NCBI RefSeq assembly: GCF_024449025.1
Contig: NZ_JAHLKM010000001.1
Coordinates: 248,001 to 312,000, forward strand
Origin: Natronomonas aquatica
GTDB taxonomy: Archaea > Halobacteriota > Halobacteria > Halobacteriales > Haloarculaceae
DNA: 64,000 nt
Direction of reading: 5' to 3'
Shown here: positions 40,408 to 48,421 of the stretch, piece by piece
How positions within the stretch are numbered: position 1 is the first letter of the stretch
Layout: each line of letters starts with the position of its first letter
The notes under the pieces: generated by a model
Seen by the model: the letters and a program-made list of their open reading frames with translations, nothing else
Databases searched by the model: none
What the model was told of the DNA's origin: nothing
Translations under genes and position numbers: made by a program

Positions 40408-40608
40408 ATGGAGGTGACGTGTGACGTCGTCGGCGGGGAGACCCACGAACTCGAGGTGGCCGCCGACGCGACCTACGGCGACGTCCTCGAGGCGGTCGGG
40501 CTCTCGACACAGGAGGCGTCGGTACTCGTCGACGACAGTCCCGTCCCGGAGGATCGGCCCGTCGATACCGGTTCGGTTCGGGTCATCCGACTCATAAAGG
40601 GCGGATGA
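40408..40608 (+). CDS. samp2: Ubiquitin-like small archaeal modifier protein SAMP2
   Basis: A 66-residue beta-grasp protein ending in Gly-Gly (RLIKGG), the C-terminus that is adenylated by UbaA and joined to lysines of target proteins or used as sulfur carrier in tRNA thiolation. The body VTCDVVGGETHELEVAADATYGDVLEAVGLS, then VLVDDSPVPEDRPVD, matches Haloferax SAMP2. A Lys directly precedes the Gly pair, as in SAMP2. The stop codon overlaps the start of the GNAT gene (ATGA). Confidence 0.92.
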   Translation: MEVTCDVVGGETHELEVAADATYGDVLEAVGLSTQEASVLVDDSPVPEDRPVDTGSVRVIRLIKGG

Positions 40609-40958
40609 CGACGACGCGGCCGGCGGTCCCCGGAGAGTACATCGCCGTTCGATCGATCCTCGAGGGCGCGCTGCTGGAGGTCGAGGCGGGGCTTCTCCGC
40701 CGGTCGTCGGTCCTCGTCGCGATCGAGGACGGTCGGATCCTGGGGGCGCTCGTACTCCGGGGCTCCGAGATCGAGGCGATCGCGGTCCGGCCGAAGCGCC
40801 GAGGGAAGGGGGTCGGCTCGGGGCTGATCCGGGAGGCGGCAACGCGCCGCCCGCGTCTGTCGGCCGGGTTCGATCCGGCGGTCCGACCCTTCTACGAGGC
40901 GCTCGGCTTCGAGGTGGTGTCTGACGGAGGGCGGTGTCGGGGAGTCCGCCAGCCATAG
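40605..40958 (+). CDS. GNAT-family N-acetyltransferase coupled to samp2
   Basis: A 117-residue acetyltransferase. The acetyl-CoA loop is IAVRPKRRGKGVGSGLIREA (motif A, R/QxxGxG/A as KRRGKGVGSG), with a C-terminal FDPAVRPFYEALGFEVV (motif B). It is short for a GNAT but has the full core. Its start overlaps the samp2 stop, so translation is probably coupled. Acetylation of lysines competing with SAMP ligation is one thinkable link, but this is inference. Confidence 0.85.
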   Translation: MTTTRPAVPGEYIAVRSILEGALLEVEAGLLRRSSVLVAIEDGRILGALVLRGSEIEAIAVRPKRRGKGVGSGLIREAATRRPRLSAGFDPAVRPFYEALGFEVVSDGGRCRGVRQP

Positions 40959-41034
40959 CGGAGAGAGCCCGCGCGCTCGATCCGCGCCCTCCGACGATCG
41001 CACCAGACCGCTTTTGCTCGCACTGTTGGATTGT

Positions 41035-41304
41035 ATGGATATGGGCACGACATCCACAACCGGGACGGATCGACGCATCTCGTCGCCGTCGAATCCGGTC
41101 GGGTACGTCGCCGTTCTCGCAGCGCTGGTGACGGGCATCATCCACCTGGTGGCGACGATCCTCGCGCTCTTTGCGTTCGAGGGCTGGAGCCTCGAGGCGT
41201 TCTACAGGGGCGGGAGCCCCAACCCGATCCTGGTCGTCACGAAAGGCACCGAGGCCGTTCTCGCCGTCTGTGCGGTTTATCTGTACGTCGACGCGGAGAG
41301 GTGA
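41035..41304 (+). CDS. Small membrane protein (89 aa)
   Basis: An 89-residue protein with a Thr/Ser-rich start (MDMGTTSTTGTDRRISSPSNP) and two hydrophobic segments: GYVAVLAALVTGIIHLVATILALFAFEGW (about residues 23-51) and ILVVTKGTEAVLAVCAVYLYV (about 65-85). An ATG two codons in could also be the start. It resembles small conserved haloarchaeal membrane proteins (the GIIHL...FEGW layout) but the function is unknown. Confidence 0.7.
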   Translation: MDMGTTSTTGTDRRISSPSNPVGYVAVLAALVTGIIHLVATILALFAFEGWSLEAFYRGGSPNPILVVTKGTEAVLAVCAVYLYVDAER

Positions 41305-41471
41305 GCGTCGAAGACGGCCCCGAAAGCGGACGGACGGTCACCCCCGAAGCCATCATCCGAGACGGGGGAGACACTGATCGAAGGAACGCGGACGCTCCGC
41401 TCGATCGCGACCGTCTTCGACGCTGAAAGGCTCGATGTGACCGGGGCTGTCGCCGAACTCGGCGTCTGCCG

Positions 41472-42257
41472 CTACGACTGACGGGGCTCGGCGGAGGCGG
41501 CCCGCGCGCCGTCCCACCGGACCTGCCCCTCGTGGCACAGTTTGTCCAGATGTGCCCGGACCGTCCGGCCGGCGAGATCGCGGACGCCCTCGAGGTCCTT
41601 TTCGTAGGCGGCATCGAGGACGTCGGCGACAGTCCGGTTGCCCGCTTCGACGGCGGCGAGCACCCGACGTTCTCGGTCGAGCCGGTGGCGGATCAGCCGC
41701 TCGCAGGTTTTTCTGGGCTCGTCGATGACGGGACCGTGAGCCGGGAACAGCCGGGACGGGTCCATCGCGTAGATCCGACGGAGGGAGGTGAGGTACGCGC
41801 GCATATCCCCCTCGGGCGCACCGACGACGACGCTGCCCTCGGCGACGGCCAGATCGCCGGTCACGATCCCATCGTCGAGTTCGAAGGCGACGTGTTCGAC
41901 GGCGTGTCCCGGCGTCTCGCGGACGGTCACGGTGCCGTCGCCGACCGGGATAGTCGTCCCCTCCCGGAAGGTCCGATCCGGTTCGAGGCCGGCCGCGTCG
42001 GCGAACGCTGCGGCCCGTCCGTACCGACACCATACCGCCGCGTCGGCGCGCTCGGCGCAGGCGGCGACCCGGCCGACGTGATCCGGGTGGTGGTGGGTGA
42101 CGGCGACGTGGCCGACGCGTTCGAGTGTCGCCTCGAGCCGTTCGTCGGCCACGGCGGGATCGACGAGCAGGGCGTCCTCGACGCCGACGACGTGGGCGGC
42201 GGTCCGACCGCCCGGCGCTCGCGTCGGAACCTCGAGTGGAATCCGTTCGAGCCGCAT
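41472..42257 (-). CDS. MBL-fold metallo-hydrolase
   Basis: A 261-residue metallo-beta-lactamase-fold protein. Metal-binding motifs: THHHPDHVGRV (HxHxDH type, first residue T-H-H-H-P-D-H), TPGHAVEHVAF (His), VTGDLAV (bridging Asp) and LFPAHGPVI (His). The C-terminal domain (RLIRHRLDRERRVLAAVEAGNRTVADVLDAAYEKD) is the winged-helix extension of the LACTB2/glyoxalase-II-like group. The substrate is not known. It is divergent from RNase P RNA. Confidence 0.9.
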   Translation of the reverse strand: MRLERIPLEVPTRAPGGRTAAHVVGVEDALLVDPAVADERLEATLERVGHVAVTHHHPDHVGRVAACAERADAAVWCRYGRAAAFADAAGLEPDRTFREGTTIPVGDGTVTVRETPGHAVEHVAFELDDGIVTGDLAVAEGSVVVGAPEGDMRAYLTSLRRIYAMDPSRLFPAHGPVIDEPRKTCERLIRHRLDRERRVLAAVEAGNRTVADVLDAAYEKDLEGVRDLAGRTVRAHLDKLCHEGQVRWDGARAASAEPRQS

Positions 42258-42371
42258 GCCGCCACGTCGGCCGCGAGGAGGTTAATAGTGCAGGGATCGC
42301 GGCAGTCGGGCCCACCGACGGCGACGGCGTGGACGCACCTGAACGCGCCGACGATGTCGATCACCGAACGG

Positions 42372-42377
42372 CTTAAA
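42372..42377 (+). promoter_or_regulatory. TATA-like box for RNase P RNA
   Basis: CTTAAA in GGCTTAAACC, roughly 20-25 nt before the first paired base of the RNase P RNA. It is the only A/T-rich spot in the interval. Confidence 0.4.
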
Positions 42378-42393
42378 CCACCGACCGGCTTAC

Positions 42394-42846
42394 CTTCGGT
42401 CGGCAGAGGAAGCCCGGTTCCCGTGAGCGGGGCGGCGTCGCCGCCCTGCCCATGAGGAAAGTCCCCCCACCCTCCGGGCAGGTGACCGGGCGCAAGCCCG
42501 GGGCGGGAGACCGCCGGCGCTGGAACAGAAACGGGACCACCCGCCCCGACCGATGAGACGCGTTCGGCCGTCAAAACGGCCGGCGGCGTTCGCGGGGTCA
42601 CCCCGCGAACGCGCGAACCGACCCGCAAGGGAAGGGAGTTAACCCGTCGAGGGCTGGGCGGTCGTCATCGACGACCGCCACGCGAGCGGCGTCAGCCGCG
42701 AGCCGACGGGCGGGAACGGATGGAACGGCGAACCCTCACCGGTGCAAGCCCGTCGCCACTGGTAGCCCGGAGACGCGGCGGGCGCTCAGCCGAATGCCGG
42801 GCCGAACAGAAGGGGGCTTACTCTCCTCAGCCGTCACCGACCGAAG
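42394..42846 (+). ncRNA. rnpB: RNase P RNA (archaeal type A)
   Basis: The catalytic RNA of RNase P, which trims tRNA 5' leaders. Helix P1 is formed by CTTCGGTCGG (42394-42403) and CCGACCGAAG (42837-42846), defining both ends. Conserved region I GAGGAAAGTCC is at 42454-42464. ACAGAAAC is found near 42527, and conserved regions IV/V ACAGAAGGGGGCTTAC at 42806-42821, matching the universally conserved core. Length about 453 nt, as in haloarchaea. Exact mature ends are set from P1 pairing only. Confidence 0.93.
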
Positions 42847-42957
42847 AGCGGCGGGTCCGGAGATCGGGGCTCGGACCGTCGGCTCCCGGAGTGTCTCGCG
42901 GACCTCCCCGGATGTCACGACGTCGTCACCGTCCGCCTCGAGCTTCGAGGAACCGCT

Positions 42958-44073
42958 CTACCGTTCGGCGGCGAACCCCTCCTCGAACCGGAGGACGCCG
43001 TTCCGCTGGATCACCTCGCCGTCGACCTCGATGAACGAACCCTCCGAGACGTCGGCGATCAGATCGACGTGGACCGCCGAGTCGTTTCCGGACTCGCCCT
43101 CGGGGAGGTTGGCGTCGTAGGCGCGGCCGAGCGCGAGATGGACGGTATCGCCCATCTTCTCGTCGAAGAGGATGTTGTCCGTGACGCGGTCGATCCCGCG
43201 GTTCATTCCGATCCCGAGCTCGCCAAGCCGCCGTGCGCCGGCGTCGGTCTCGAGGACGCTCTCGATGACGTCACCGCCCTGTTCGGCGTCGAAATCGACG
43301 ACTTCGCCCTCCTCGAAGACCAGCCGGACGTCCCGGACGCGGCGGCCGTTGATCGTCATCGGCACGTCGAAGAAGACCTCACCGGTCGTCCCGTACGGCG
43401 CGGTGAACACCTCACCGGAAGGGAGGTTATGGGAATCGTAGGCGACCGAGGCCGCCGAGTTCACCGCGGTCCGACCGTCGATCGACATCCTGACGTCGGT
43501 TCTCGGCCGGTCGGGGCGGTCCGTGACGAGCCGTACCTCCGATCCCGCATCGAGGATCGCCTTCAGTTCCGCCATCGTTTCCGCCAGCGCCTCCCAATCC
43601 CGGAGGACGGCTTCGTAAACGAACGACTGGTACTCCTCGTAGGCCATCCCTGCCTGCTGTGCGAGGCTGCGGGTCGGGTGGACAGTCGAGACCCAGTCGG
43701 TGTCCAGCCGCGCTTCCCGAACCTCGCGGCGGGCGTTGGAGTACGCCTGTCGGGTGTCGCTTTCGACGTCAGCCGTCGCCGCCGTGTTCCGGCCGCCGCC
43801 GAGCCGAAGGTAGACGTCGGCGTTCTCGAACAGCGCCAGTTCGTGGCCCCCGAGGTCGAACTCGCCGTCGCGGGCAGACAGGTAGGCCCGGGAGATCTCC
43901 CCGGAACCGTACGTCGTCACGACGTTCGCGCCGATCTCCCCGAGCCGCTCGGCGACCGCGACCCCGAGTTCGTGGGCGCCCTCGGCGACGTCTACGACGA
44001 CGTCGTCCCCGGGATCGACTCTCGCGCTCCACTCGACCAGCACGGCGGCGTGTTCGCGTACGCGTTCGTCCAT
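42958..44073 (-). CDS. M29-family aminopeptidase (AmpS-type), paralogue 2
   Basis: A 371-residue metallopeptidase with the same family motifs as the protein at 25494: SGEVFTAPYGTTGEVFFDVP (Glu ligand), VRLVFEEGEVVDFDAEQGG (Glu), LGELGIGMNRGIDRVTDN, FDEKMGDTVHLALGRAYD (His) and SAVHVDLIADVSEGSFIEVDG (His, Asp). The N-terminus MDERVREHAAVLVEWSARVDPGD matches its paralogue. The two proteins differ mainly in the N-terminal half. Duplicate M29 peptidases may share peptide turnover. ATG 44073 is the clear start. Confidence 0.92.
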   Translation of the reverse strand: MDERVREHAAVLVEWSARVDPGDDVVVDVAEGAHELGVAVAERLGEIGANVVTTYGSGEISRAYLSARDGEFDLGGHELALFENADVYLRLGGGRNTAATADVESDTRQAYSNARREVREARLDTDWVSTVHPTRSLAQQAGMAYEEYQSFVYEAVLRDWEALAETMAELKAILDAGSEVRLVTDRPDRPRTDVRMSIDGRTAVNSAASVAYDSHNLPSGEVFTAPYGTTGEVFFDVPMTINGRRVRDVRLVFEEGEVVDFDAEQGGDVIESVLETDAGARRLGELGIGMNRGIDRVTDNILFDEKMGDTVHLALGRAYDANLPEGESGNDSAVHVDLIADVSEGSFIEVDGEVIQRNGVLRFEEGFAAER

Positions 44074-44201
44074 ACACGGCGTTCGGGACGGATTGGTTTA
44101 TAAACTGTTCGTACAGGAGCCGATCGGTGTCCGAATTCCGGCAGCCCGAGAATACGAGAACCGGACGGAAATTTTAGGTGGTCGCTCGTTCGGGTACACG
44201 T

Positions 44202-44747
44202 ATGCCACGTGTCGACTACGTCTCACAGGAGGATCTCGACGACGAGTACGCCGACCTCATCGTCTCCTCGCTCCAGCCCGGCAAACGGATCAACGTCTAC
44301 AGCGCGATCGGAAACAACCCGGAAGTGCTTGCTGGCTTTCGGGCGTTTCTCGGGTCGCTGTGGGACCACTCCGGGCTATCCGACCGCCAGCGGGAGATCG
44401 TCATCCTCACCGCGGCTTCGGAGTTCGGTTCGGCCTACGAGTGGCACCAGCACGTCAACGTCGGTACCGACGCAGGGCTCACCCCCGAGGAGATCGCGGC
44501 GATCGGCCGCGACGACCGGACCGGGTTCCCGATCGACGAACAGGCCCTCATCGCCTACACCCGTGCGGTCGTCCGGGGTCGGGTGACCGACGCGCTCCAC
44601 GAGGCGGTCGAATCGGAACTCGGGGCCGAGGCGACCATCGGGGCCGCATCGACCGCCGCGGGATACGCCGCGCTCGGACAGGTGATCGACGCACTCGGCG
44701 TCGAGATCGAGGACGGTGACGAGTTCGCGGGCTGGGATCCGAGGTAA
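44202..44747 (+). CDS. Carboxymuconolactone decarboxylase/AhpD-like protein
   Basis: A 181-residue helical protein starting MPRVDYVSQEDLDDEYADLI. The AhpD-like core reads GLSDRQREIVILTAASEFGSAYEWHQHVNVGTDAGLTPEEIAAI. The CxxC pair of true AhpD is replaced by SEFGSAYEWHQH, so it is of the non-peroxidase, CMD-like group. The reaction is unknown. A/T-rich ATTTTAG at about 44171-44177 stands roughly 28 nt upstream of the ATG and suggests leaderless transcription. Confidence 0.85.
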   Translation: MPRVDYVSQEDLDDEYADLIVSSLQPGKRINVYSAIGNNPEVLAGFRAFLGSLWDHSGLSDRQREIVILTAASEFGSAYEWHQHVNVGTDAGLTPEEIAAIGRDDRTGFPIDEQALIAYTRAVVRGRVTDALHEAVESELGAEATIGAASTAAGYAALGQVIDALGVEIEDGDEFAGWDPR

Positions 44748-44893
44748 GAAAGCGGTCAGGGAACCGACGGCGGTGATCGGTGCGATCCCCATGCCTGCGG
44801 GCGGACTCGGGACGACGGTTCTTGTCGTCGGACTCTGTGTACTCCTCCCGGATATCGGACCCGAACGGTAGGCGGGACGCCTCCGCTCTGCGG

Positions 44894-45988
44894 CTACCCG
44901 TCGAGAACCTCGGCCGCCAGTTCGGTCGCCTCGGTCCCATCGAGCGGCCCCGCCTCGGCCAACCGATCGAGCAGCCGGGAGACCTGTTCGTCGGTCGGCT
45001 CGCCGCCCGCCCGTTCGATCAGCTTCCGGGCGCCGCCGCGACCGGTCCCCTCCCCGAAGACGAGATCGCGCCGGCCGCCGAACTCGGCGGGATCGAACGG
45101 CTCGAAGACGCTCGGCTCCTCGAGCATGGCCGCGGTGTGGATCCCGGCCTCGTGGCTGGTGACCTCCCCGCCGAGGACCGCCTTCCGGGGGTCGACGTCC
45201 TCCGCGAGGATCTCGAGTACCTCCAGACAGACCGGGATGAGTTCGTCGGCCTCGACGTCGAGGGCCGATTCCCCCGCGAGGGCGTCGGCGACGACGACCT
45301 CCTCTAAGGCGGCGTTACCGGCGCGCTCGCCGAGGTTCGCGACGCTCAGATCGGCCTTCCCGACGCCCATTTCGGCCGCCGTCAGCGTGTTGGCCGTCCC
45401 GACGCCCAGATCCTCGTGAAAGTGGACGCCCGCCCGCGAGAGATCGACACCGCCCGACGAGAGGTCCTCGAGCAACGATTCGACGTACCCCGGCGTCCGG
45501 GCGCCGACCGTGTCGGCCAGCCCCAGATGGGCCGGATAGGAGAACCGCTCGAAGGCCTCGATCAGCCGGGCAGGGTCGGTCCGGAAGGCGTCCATGAGCG
45601 TCAGCGTCATCGGGAGCCCGTACTCGCGGACGTGATCGATCGCGTCGTCGATGATCTCGAGCATCTCCCCGTACTCTTTGTCCATCACGTGTTCGAGTTG
45701 GCCCGCCGAAAGCGGCGCGAAGACGTCGATCCGGTCCGCGTCGGCCTCGGCGACGGCGTCGATGTCGCCGGGGACGGCGCGGGCGATCCCCTCGATCGCG
45801 GCGTCGGTCTCGGCCGCGAGCCGCCGGGTGGCTTCCCTGTCCTCTTCGCCGGTGATCGGGAAGCCGACCTGGATCACTGAGACGCCGAGCCGGTCGAGTT
45901 CGCAGCCGGCCGCGACTTTCTGATCGGCGGTGTAGGAGCGACCGGGCATCTGGCCGCCCTCCCGGAGCGTCACGTCGGTCAACCGCAT
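44894..45988 (-). CDS. HMGL-like acyltransferase/lyase (isopropylmalate/homocitrate synthase family)
   Basis: A 364-residue TIM-barrel enzyme starting MRLTDVTLREGGQMPGRSYTADQ: the DxTLREG motif provides the catalytic Arg and metal-binding Asp. The metal-binding His pair is in AGVHFHEDLGVGTANTL and GERAGNAALEEVV follows. The family joins acetyl-CoA to a 2-oxo acid (citramalate, isopropylmalate, homocitrate synthase) or cleaves HMG-CoA. No regulatory LeuA dimer domain is present. Its ATG overlaps the stop of the CaiB-type gene (ATGA), so both are co-translated and probably share a pathway. Confidence 0.85.
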   Translation of the reverse strand: MRLTDVTLREGGQMPGRSYTADQKVAAGCELDRLGVSVIQVGFPITGEEDREATRRLAAETDAAIEGIARAVPGDIDAVAEADADRIDVFAPLSAGQLEHVMDKEYGEMLEIIDDAIDHVREYGLPMTLTLMDAFRTDPARLIEAFERFSYPAHLGLADTVGARTPGYVESLLEDLSSGGVDLSRAGVHFHEDLGVGTANTLTAAEMGVGKADLSVANLGERAGNAALEEVVVADALAGESALDVEADELIPVCLEVLEILAEDVDPRKAVLGGEVTSHEAGIHTAAMLEEPSVFEPFDPAEFGGRRDLVFGEGTGRGGARKLIERAGGEPTDEQVSRLLDRLAEAGPLDGTEATELAAEVLDG

Positions 45989-47202
45989 CAGATGACCCCC
46001 TGTTCCCGGAGCGTTTCGAGGTCCTCCTCGGAGAGATCGAGGCGGTCGCGGAACACCGCCTCGTTGTGCTCGCCGTGGCGCGGGCCCGCATGGGAGACCG
46101 CGCCCGGCGTCCGCGAGAACTTCGGCACCGTGTTCGGCGTCTTCAACGGACCGACGTCCTCGTCTTCGATCTCGACGATATCGTTCCGTGCCCGGAACTG
46201 CTCGTCCTCGAAGACCTCGGCGATGTCGTTGATCGGGCCGACGATGGCGTCGTTTTCCTCCATGATGTCGATCGCGTCCTCGGTGGAGCGCTGTCGGGTC
46301 CACGCCTCGATGACCGCGTCCATCTCGTCGGCGTTCTCGACGCGTTTTTCGTTCGTCTCGAAGCGCTCGTCTCCGATCAGCTCCGGACGGTCGATCGCGT
46401 GCATGACCCGCTCGAAGATCGCCTGCGCCGAGGCCGACAGCGCGATGTACCCGTCCGCGGTCTCATAGACACCGCGCGGCGCGGCGTTCGGGTGTTGGTT
46501 ACCGGTCCGCCCGGGGACGTTGCCTTTCTTGTCGTACTGTTCGACGTCGCTGACGAACAGCCGAAAGAGCGGCTCGTAGAGGCTGACGTCGATTACCTGC
46601 CCCTCACCGCTCGCGTTCGCGCCGACGTCGCGTTCGAAGACCGCGAACATCGTCGACTGGACGGCGAACAGTGCGGCGACGAGATCCGCGAGGCTGATCG
46701 GCGGGAGCAACGGCTCCTGATCCGGGAACCCGTTGACGTGGGCCCACCCGGACATCGCCTCGGCGACGGTCCCGAAGCCGGGTTTGTGCGACATCGGGCC
46801 CGTCTGGCCGTACCCGGAGATACGCACGAAGATGATCCCCTCGTTGACCCCTTTGAGCGTTTCGTAGCCGAGGTCCCACTCCTCCATCTTGCCCGGCCGG
46901 AAGTTCTCGAAGACGACGTCGGCCTCCTCGACGAGTTCCAAAGCGAGGTCGCGCCCGTCGTCGCTCTTGAGATCCAGCGTGATACACTGTTTGTTCCGGC
47001 CGATCGACTTCCACCACAGCGAGGTCCCGTTCTCCATCGGCGGCCAATCGCGGAGCGGATCGGTATGCTCCGGATGTTCGACCTTCACGACGTCGGCGCC
47101 GAAATCGGCGAGAAGCATCGTCGCGAACCCGCCGCTTATCATGCCCGAGAAGTCGACGACGTTGAGCCCCGCCAGCGGGCCGCCGGAACCGTTCGCTGTC
47201 AT
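45988..47202 (-). CDS. CaiB/BaiF family CoA-transferase
   Basis: A 404-residue family III CoA-transferase: LAGLNVVDFSGMISGGFATMLLADFGADVVKVEHPEHTDPLRD at the N-terminus, then LDLKSDDGRDLALELVEEADVVFENFRPGKMEEWDLGYE, where the Asp acceptor of the CoA thioester (NFRPG region, about residue 200 in family members) follows, and GQTGPMSHKPGFGTVAEAMSG. Donor and acceptor are unknown. It is the first gene of a two-gene operon with the HMGL-like enzyme. Haloarchaeal relatives include mesaconyl-CoA transferase of the methylaspartate cycle, but that identity is not established here. Confidence 0.9.
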   Translation of the reverse strand: MTANGSGGPLAGLNVVDFSGMISGGFATMLLADFGADVVKVEHPEHTDPLRDWPPMENGTSLWWKSIGRNKQCITLDLKSDDGRDLALELVEEADVVFENFRPGKMEEWDLGYETLKGVNEGIIFVRISGYGQTGPMSHKPGFGTVAEAMSGWAHVNGFPDQEPLLPPISLADLVAALFAVQSTMFAVFERDVGANASGEGQVIDVSLYEPLFRLFVSDVEQYDKKGNVPGRTGNQHPNAAPRGVYETADGYIALSASAQAIFERVMHAIDRPELIGDERFETNEKRVENADEMDAVIEAWTRQRSTEDAIDIMEENDAIVGPINDIAEVFEDEQFRARNDIVEIEDEDVGPLKTPNTVPKFSRTPGAVSHAGPRHGEHNEAVFRDRLDLSEEDLETLREQGVI

Positions 47203-47353
47203 TATACCCGACAGATGAGTCGTCCTGTAGGAATAAAGCCCGAGGGTACGATACCACGCGTTTGCGATGGCGTGTGAGACCGATAACCACTCGCCTGCGA
47301 ACGGTTCCGTCGCGTCAAGTTATTAGTAGGCCGGGGGAATCGAACCATGCGTG

Positions 47354-48058
47354 ATGAACCGGACGCTCGGAGCGCTCGATACACATCGGGAAGACATCCT
47401 CAGAGGAATGCGCGACGGTGCCCCGGCGGCGCTCGGGACCGTTCCCTACGGTCTCGTGTTGGGGATCGCCGCCGTGAGCATCGGCCTCACACTGCCACAG
47501 GCGACGGGGCTGGCCGCGTTCGTCTTCGCGGGGCTGGCGTCGCTTACGATGGTCGATCTCCTCGGCGGTGGAGCCTCGATCGCCGTGGCCATCGCCGCGG
47601 CGCTCATCGTGAACTTCCGGTTTACGATGTATAGCGCCTCGATCGCCCCCCACCTCGAGGAGTTGGGGCGCGTCTGGCGCTGGACGCTCCCGTTCTTTCT
47701 CGTCGGCCCGGTCTACGCCATCGCCCTGAACGCGTACGAACGGGGGCGGGCGGACCACCACGGGTGGTACTTCCTCGGCGTCGCGATACCCTCCTGGACC
47801 GTCTGGGTCGTCGGAACCGTCGTCGGCGTGGTGGTCGGCGCGGGCGTGCCCGAGTCCTTACAACTCGGCTTCGCCGTCCCGCTGATCTTCATCGCCATCA
47901 TCGTCCGGTTTCTCGAGGACGTTCCGACGGTCCTGGCGGCGGTCGCCGGCGGCGGTGGGGCGGTCGCCGTCGTCGACTTGCCGTTCAATCTGGGACTTTT
48001 GGTCGGTACCGCCGTCGGAATTTTGGTCGGCTTCGCGGCACAGGCGGTGCGAGGATGA
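47354..48058 (+). CDS. azlC: AzlC family transporter subunit
   Basis: A 234-residue membrane protein with about six to eight spans. The AzlC family signature is GMRDGAPAALGTVPYGLVLGIAAVSIGL, then IVNFRFTMYSASIAPHL. With AzlD it exports branched-chain amino acids (BrnFE/AzlCD type). A GTG one codon upstream (47351) is also possible. The stop overlaps the azlD start (ATGA). The mRNA is probably bicistronic. Confidence 0.9.
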   Translation: MNRTLGALDTHREDILRGMRDGAPAALGTVPYGLVLGIAAVSIGLTLPQATGLAAFVFAGLASLTMVDLLGGGASIAVAIAAALIVNFRFTMYSASIAPHLEELGRVWRWTLPFFLVGPVYAIALNAYERGRADHHGWYFLGVAIPSWTVWVVGTVVGVVVGAGVPESLQLGFAVPLIFIAIIVRFLEDVPTVLAAVAGGGGAVAVVDLPFNLGLLVGTAVGILVGFAAQAVRG

Positions 48059-48390
48059 CGGACTACGGCAGTCTCGTCATCTGGATGGCGATCGCCGTGG
48101 TTGCCGTCGGAACCTGGGTCTTTCGGACCGTCTTCGTCGTCCTGTTCGGGCTGTTGGACGACGTACCCCAGCGGGTTCACCGGATACTGGCGCTCATCCC
48201 TGCGGCGGTCATCGCGGCGATCGTCGCGCCGGATCTGTTCCTTCGTGAGGGCGCACTCGCGGTCGGAATCGACAACGAACAGCTGCTGGCCGGCATCGTC
48301 GCCTTCGTCGTCGCGTGGTATACCGAGAACATGTTCGTCACGATCGTCGTCGGGATGGGAACGCTGTGGACGCTACTTTTTATCGTGTGA
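48055..48390 (+). CDS. azlD: AzlD family transporter subunit
   Basis: A 111-residue protein with four hydrophobic segments (VIWMAIAVVAVGTWVFRTVFVVLFG, RILALIPAAVIAAIVAPDLF, LAGIVAFVVAWYTENMFVTIVVGMGTLWTLLF), the AzlD layout. It is the small partner of AzlC for branched-chain amino-acid efflux. Its ATG overlaps the azlC stop. Convergent with the siroheme reductase gene, 31 nt apart. Confidence 0.88.
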   Translation: MTDYGSLVIWMAIAVVAVGTWVFRTVFVVLFGLLDDVPQRVHRILALIPAAVIAAIVAPDLFLREGALAVGIDNEQLLAGIVAFVVAWYTENMFVTIVVGMGTLWTLLFIV

Positions 48391-48421
48391 CCGCCGCCGG
48401 CAGCAGAGCAAAACAGCCCGA

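Noticed and set aside
41365-41480. Open frame reading ...GTRTLRSIATVFDAERLDVTGAVAELGVCRYD before the MBL gene
   Set aside because: It lacks an ATG, GTG or TTG at a sensible place and overlaps the end of the convergent MBL gene. Could be a gene remnant, but nothing identifies it.
44791-44871. 26-codon hydrophobic frame MPAGGLGTTVLVVGLC...
   Set aside because: Looks like a single span but has no promoter spacing and no homologous features; too short to claim.
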